10,072 bases of DNA, taken from assembly GCA_002393725.1 (NCBI GenBank), contig DGTJ01000045.1, positions 5,623-15,694 of the forward strand. The letters are read 5' to 3'. A model generated the notes under the pieces. That model saw nothing but the letters and a program-made list of their open reading frames with translations. It did not search any database and was not told where the DNA came from. Position numbers and translations under genes: made by a program. This stretch comes from Prevotella sp. UBA4339. Lineage in GTDB: Bacteria > Bacteroidota > Bacteroidia > Bacteroidales > Bacteroidaceae. This document shows positions 6,811 through 10,072 of this stretch, piece after piece; within the stretch, counting starts at the first letter, position 1; every line of letters begins with the position of its first letter.

Positions 6811-6816
6811 AAGGAG
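6811..6816 (+). promoter_or_regulatory. Strong Shine-Dalgarno sequence of clpC
   Basis: AAGGAG sits six bases before the ATG at 6823 and fixes that start. It stands out because the other starts in this window (gyrA, TPR, FNT) have A+T-rich leaders without such a site, as is usual in Bacteroidota. Confidence 0.75.
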
Positions 6817-6822
6817 ATATAA

Positions 6823-9366
6823 ATGTCCAGTCAGTTTTCACCAAAAGTATCTGAAATACTGTCATACTCTCGCGAGGAAGCCGCACGTCTGGCCAGCAGA
6901 TCGGTTGGTCCCGAGCATCTGCTGCTGGGGCTGCTGAGAATGAAGGACGGGCTGGTGATCGACACCTTCCACCGCCTGAACCTGAATCTTCAGAACATCA
7001 AGACCGAACTGGAGAACAGAGTGCGCGAAGACGAGATAGGTATGCCGATATACACCCACGAGCTGGTGCTCAACGAGAAAGCCAGCAACATACTGAAGCT
7101 CGCCGTGCTCGAGGCACGTATGGACAGATCAGCAAACGTAAAAGAACAGCACCTGCTGCTCGCCATCCTTCACGATGCTGCGAACAACGGTGCAAAACAA
7201 GTATTAGAACTCAACAATATGAACTACGACGACACAATGGCGATGTTCCGTGCCCCACAGACCAACGGCATCACCAACGGAATAGGACTCCCCGACGAAG
7301 ACGAGGAGGAGTTCGAGGACACCGCAGGCGGCAGCTCAAAGTCATCCGGCTCAGCCAAGTCGGGCTCGACCGCCACTCAGACCCAGAAGGCTGCATCGAA
7401 GACTCCCGTGCTCGACACCTTCGGCACCGACCTCACCCAGGCAGCACTCGACGGAAAGCTCGACCCGTGCGTAGGCCGCGAGAAGGAGATACAGCGAGTG
7501 GTGGAGATTCTTGGCCGCAGGAAGAAGAACAATCCTATACTGATAGGTGAGCCGGGAGTCGGCAAGAGCGCCATCGTGGAAGGGCTGGCCCAGCAGATAG
7601 CCAGCCACCACACCAGTCCGATGCTCTTCGGAAAGCGCATCTACACCCTCGACATGACGGGAGTAGTGGCAGGCACGAAGTATCGCGGACAGTTTGAGGA
7701 ACGCCTGAAAGCCCTGATGAAGGAGATAGAGGCCAACCCCAACGTGATAGTATTCATCGACGAGATACACACCATCATAGGAGCCGGTTCGACACCTGGC
7801 TCTATGGATGCCGCCAACATCATGAAACCGGCACTGGCAAGAGGCACTATACAGTGCATCGGAGCCACCACGCTCGACGAGTACCGCAACTCGATAGAGA
7901 AGGACGGAGCCCTTGAGCGCCGGTTCCAGAAGATACAGGTAGAGCCCACCACTCAGGAGGAGACACTGCAGATACTGCGCAACATCAAGGACCGCTACGA
8001 GTATCATCACCATGTGACATATACTGACGAGGCACTCGTGGCATGTGTCAAATTGACAGACCGCTATGTCACCGACCGCTTCATGCCCGACAAGGCTATC
8101 GACGCGCTCGACGAGACAGGCTCTCGCGTACACCTGTCAAACGCCCAGGTGCCACCGGAGATAGCAGAGCTGGAGAAGGAGATAGCCCACATCAAGGAGC
8201 GAAAGAATGCCGCAGTGAAGAATCAGAACTTCGAGCTGGCAGCAGGCTACCGCGACCGTCAGACCAAGCTGGAGACAGACCTCAAGGCCCTCAACGAGAA
8301 ATGGCAGAATGGCGAAGACGAGGAGCGGCAGACGGTAGACGCCGAGCAGGTGGCCGACGTGGTGTCGATGATGACAGGGGTACCCGTTCAGCGCATGGCC
8401 GAGCAGGAGGGCATCCGCCTGAAGGGCATGTCGCAGGAACTGAAGGGAGCCGTCATCGGGCAGGTCAAGGCTATCGACAAGATGGTGCGTGCGATACAGA
8501 GGAACCGCGTAGGACTGAAAGACCCCAACCATCCGATAGGAGTGTTCATGTTCCTCGGGCCCACAGGAGTGGGTAAGACATATCTCGCCAAGAAGCTTGC
8601 AGAATTCATGTTCGGCAGCAGCGACGCACTCATCCGCATCGACATGAGCGAATATACCGAGAGCTTCAATACCTCAAGGCTCATCGGAGCGCCTCCGGGA
8701 TACGTAGGCTACGAGGAGGGAGGCCAGCTGACAGAGCGCGTAAGGCGTCACCCCTACTCCATCGTGCTGCTCGACGAGATAGAGAAGGCCCACAACAATG
8801 TGTTCAACCTGCTGCTTCAGGTGCTCGACGAAGGCAGGCTCACCGACGGCAACGGACGGTTCGTAGACTTCCGCAACACCGTGATCATCATGACCTCGAA
8901 CGCCGGCACCCGACAGCTCAAGGACTTCGGAAGAGGCGTGGGCTTCAACACAGCAACAGGAACGGGGCTGGCACTCAACGAGCAGGACAAGGAGCATGCA
9001 CGCAGCATCGTTCAGAAGGCGCTATCGAAGCAGTTCTCGCCGGAGTTCCTGAACCGTCTCGACGAGATCATCACCTTCGACCAGCTCGACCTGGATGCCA
9101 TCAAGCAGATCATCGACATCGAGCTGAAGGGACTGTACAACCGCATCGAGCAGATTGGCTACAAGATAGACCTCTCGGATGAAGCAAAGGAGTTTGTGGC
9201 AACAAAGGGATACGACGTACAGTTTGGAGCCCGCCCGCTGAAGCGTGCCATCCAGAACTATATCGAGGACGGCATCAGCGACCTGATAGTGAACGGCGAC
9301 CTGCAACCAGGGGCAACGATTCACATCACGAAACAGGAAAACAAAGAGGAGTTAGCGTTCTGCTAA
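6823..9366 (+). CDS. clpC: ATP-dependent Clp protease ATP-binding subunit ClpC
   Basis: ClpC is a cytoplasmic Hsp100 AAA+ unfoldase that threads substrates into the ClpP peptidase. The frame encodes 847 residues, normal for the family. In order: a Clp N-domain (about 1-145) with two repeats; an acidic then Ser/Gly/Thr-rich linker (about 157-190); the first AAA+ module with Walker A GEPGVGKS (Lys248) and Walker B VFIDE (Asp313-Glu314); a UVR-type coiled segment (about 450-490) in the middle domain, the mark of ClpC as opposed to ClpA; and a second AAA+ module with Walker A GPTGVGKT (Lys585) and Walker B VLLDE (Asp651-Glu652). The ClpP-docking loop tripeptide is VGF at 706-708, as in B. subtilis ClpC, so a ClpP partner is expected. 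All catalytic motifs look intact. The gene diverges from gyrA and its last codons form part of a terminator shared with the facing nadE. There is no mcsA, mcsB or ctsR beside it, unlike in Firmicutes. Confidence 0.97.
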   Translation: MSSQFSPKVSEILSYSREEAARLASRSVGPEHLLLGLLRMKDGLVIDTFHRLNLNLQNIKTELENRVREDEIGMPIYTHELVLNEKASNILKLAVLEARMDRSANVKEQHLLLAILHDAANNGAKQVLELNNMNYDDTMAMFRAPQTNGITNGIGLPDEDEEEFEDTAGGSSKSSGSAKSGSTATQTQKAASKTPVLDTFGTDLTQAALDGKLDPCVGREKEIQRVVEILGRRKKNNPILIGEPGVGKSAIVEGLAQQIASHHTSPMLFGKRIYTLDMTGVVAGTKYRGQFEERLKALMKEIEANPNVIVFIDEIHTIIGAGSTPGSMDAANIMKPALARGTIQCIGATTLDEYRNSIEKDGALERRFQKIQVEPTTQEETLQILRNIKDRYEYHHHVTYTDEALVACVKLTDRYVTDRFMPDKAIDALDETGSRVHLSNAQVPPEIAELEKEIAHIKERKNAAVKNQNFELAAGYRDRQTKLETDLKALNEKWQNGEDEERQTVDAEQVADVVSMMTGVPVQRMAEQEGIRLKGMSQELKGAVIGQVKAIDKMVRAIQRNRVGLKDPNHPIGVFMFLGPTGVGKTYLAKKLAEFMFGSSDALIRIDMSEYTESFNTSRLIGAPPGYVGYEEGGQLTERVRRHPYSIVLLDEIEKAHNNVFNLLLQVLDEGRLTDGNGRFVDFRNTVIIMTSNAGTRQLKDFGRGVGFNTATGTGLALNEQDKEHARSIVQKALSKQFSPEFLNRLDEIITFDQLDLDAIKQIIDIELKGLYNRIEQIGYKIDLSDEAKEFVATKGYDVQFGARPLKRAIQNYIEDGISDLIVNGDLQPGATIHITKQENKEELAFC

Positions 9367-9374
9367 CCCCTCTT
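9344..9374. terminator. Bidirectional terminator overlapping the end of clpC
   Basis: AAGAGGAGTTAGC (9344-9356) and GCTAACCCCTCTT (9362-9374) form a 13-position stem with a 5-base loop. On the plus strand one position is an A-C mismatch and the tail is ATTCTTTTATTA. On the minus strand that position becomes a G-U pair, so the stem is unbroken, and the tail is TGTTTTCCTGTTT. It can therefore end both clpC and the facing nadE. The left arm and loop lie inside clpC codons and the stop codon is in the right arm. Confidence 0.8.
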
Positions 9375-9380
9375 ATTCTT

Positions 9381-9418
9381 TTATTATAGCTTCTCACACT
9401 TATTATAGCTTCTCGCAC
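9381..9418. repeat. 19-bp tandem duplication at the nadE 3' end
   Basis: TTATTATAGCTTCTCACAC (9381-9399) is followed without a gap by TTATTATAGCTTCTCGCAC (9400-9418), 18 of 19 bases identical. The right copy contains the last nadE codons and its stop; the left copy lies just beyond the stop in the 36-base gap between the convergent genes. The unit is not a multiple of three, but being after the stop it leaves the protein unchanged. Confidence 0.85.
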
Positions 9419-10072
9419 TCCTTCATCCATAATGCGTAAGAGGCGTCGCTCGGCATCCTCCAGTCGCCTCGCGGCGAGAGACTAACGCTTCCCACCTTAG
9501 GACCGTCGGGCAGGCATGAGCGCTTGAACTGCTGAGTGAAGAATCGCCTGCAGAACGTCTTAAGCCACTTCTTTATCGTCTCGTCGTCATATTCATCCCT
9601 GAATGCCTTCTGCGCCATGACGAATATCTTGGCAGGCCCGAACCCATGCCGCAGGAAATGATAGATAAAGAAGTCGTGAAGCTCGTATGGACCTACAAGG
9701 TCTTCTGTCTTCTGCTTGATACGTCCCTGTTCGTCGGCTGGTATCAACTCTGGTGAGATCGGAGTGTCAACGATGTCAAGTAGTGTCTCTGTGGCCATCT
9801 CTCCAGCAACGTAGCTCACGAGATACCTGATGAGCGTCTTAGGCACTCCGGCATTGACCCCATACATCGACATGTGGTCGCCATTGTATGTGGCCCATCC
9901 CAAAGCCAGCTCCGAGAGGTCGCCAGTACCCACCACGATACCGTTCACCTGATTTGCCACATCCATAAGTATCTGAGTACGCTCGCGGGCCTGACCGTTC
10001 TCATAGGTGACGTCATGCTGTCTGATGTCATGACCGATATCCTCGAAATGCTGGGTGACGGCTTTGGCGATA
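9403..10072 (-). CDS. nadE: Glutamine-dependent NAD+ synthase (N-terminal part beyond the right edge)
   Basis: This enzyme makes NAD+ from deamido-NAD+, ATP and glutamine, the last step of NAD biosynthesis in the cytoplasm. The frame is open at the right edge: it continues upstream of the ATG at 9964-9966 with in-frame residues (HDVTYENGQARERTQIL), so that ATG is internal. About 222 C-terminal codons are present. They include VVGTGDLSELALGWATYNGDHMSMYGVNAGVP-type synthetase sequence, the KTEDLVGPYELHDFF segment, QFKRSCLPDGPKV and the near-terminal LSPRGDWRMPSD. This series closely follows the long, glutaminase-fused NAD+ synthase known from M. tuberculosis, rather than the short ammonia-only NadE, so an N-terminal nitrilase-like glutaminase domain is expected outside the window. 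The ATP-binding SGGxDS loop is also outside. The gene converges on clpC, 36 bases away, and probably ends at the terminator inside clpC. Confidence 0.93.
   Translation of the reverse strand, partial: IAKAVTQHFEDIGHDIRQHDVTYENGQARERTQILMDVANQVNGIVVGTGDLSELALGWATYNGDHMSMYGVNAGVPKTLIRYLVSYVAGEMATETLLDIVDTPISPELIPADEQGRIKQKTEDLVGPYELHDFFIYHFLRHGFGPAKIFVMAQKAFRDEYDDETIKKWLKTFCRRFFTQQFKRSCLPDGPKVGSVSLSPRGDWRMPSDASYALWMKECEKL

Noticed and set aside
6619..6822. Possible CIRCE or CtsR operator before clpC
   Set aside because: No inverted repeat resembling TTAGCACTC-N9-GAGTGCTAA and no tandem heptads of the CtsR type could be found.
7351..8133. Open frame of 260 codons antisense to clpC
   Set aside because: It lies across the conserved linker, first AAA+ module and following sequence of clpC, shows no recognisable motif and has no promoter or ribosome-binding context.
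9964..9966. ATG as the start of nadE
   Set aside because: The frame stays open to the window edge and the residues before this ATG are conserved NAD+ synthase sequence, so it is an internal Met.
1..10072. A hidden defence island, integrated element or other new multi-gene system
   Set aside because: All sizeable genes are recognisable housekeeping or transport genes with ordinary composition; there is no integrase, transposase, attachment repeat, CRISPR array or toxin-antitoxin pair.

Overview
The window looks like chromosome from a Bacteroidota, most likely a Prevotella-like member of the Bacteroidales. The reasons are: -7 boxes of the form TAnnTTTG (TACCTTTG before gyrA, TAACTTTG before clpC); mostly no Shine-Dalgarno sequence, with clpC as the exception; a GyrA, ClpC and M. 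tuberculosis-type NAD+ synthase that read like Bacteroidales versions; and a DUF3089 lipoprotein of a kind typical of these bacteria. Coding DNA is moderately G+C-rich, while intergenic stretches are A+T-rich. No mobile element, tRNA, rRNA or CRISPR array is visible.

Layout. Positions 1-1982 (+) hold the C-terminal two thirds of a XylE-type sugar/H+ symporter. It overlaps by ATGA a DUF3089 alpha/beta-hydrolase lipoprotein, so the two are probably translationally coupled. Positions 1983-2136 separate convergent genes and carry a 16-bp direct repeat, a weak terminator and an orphan leftward promoter-like box with a 23-codon frame. Positions 2137-6618 (-) read leftward as gyrA, then a secreted TPR protein, then a very short formate/nitrite-type channel. 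Between the last two lie three hairpins, two of which share bases and cannot form together. Positions 6619-6822 are the divergent gyrA/clpC promoter region. Positions 6823-9366 (+) are clpC. Its last codons form one arm of a strong terminator that works on paper in both directions. From 9403 to the right edge (-) is the C-terminal part of a glutamine-dependent NAD+ synthase, whose 3' end is tandemly duplicated just after the stop codon.

Together these are mostly housekeeping functions: DNA supercoiling, proteolysis/unfolding and NAD synthesis, with pentose uptake and small-anion transport. I do not see a new multi-gene system. The points most worth a second look are small ones: the mutually exclusive hairpins before the compact FNT channel, that channel's unusual sequence, the orphan promoter/repeat patch near 2000-2090, glycine at the quinolone-determining position of GyrA, and the terminator embedded in clpC.
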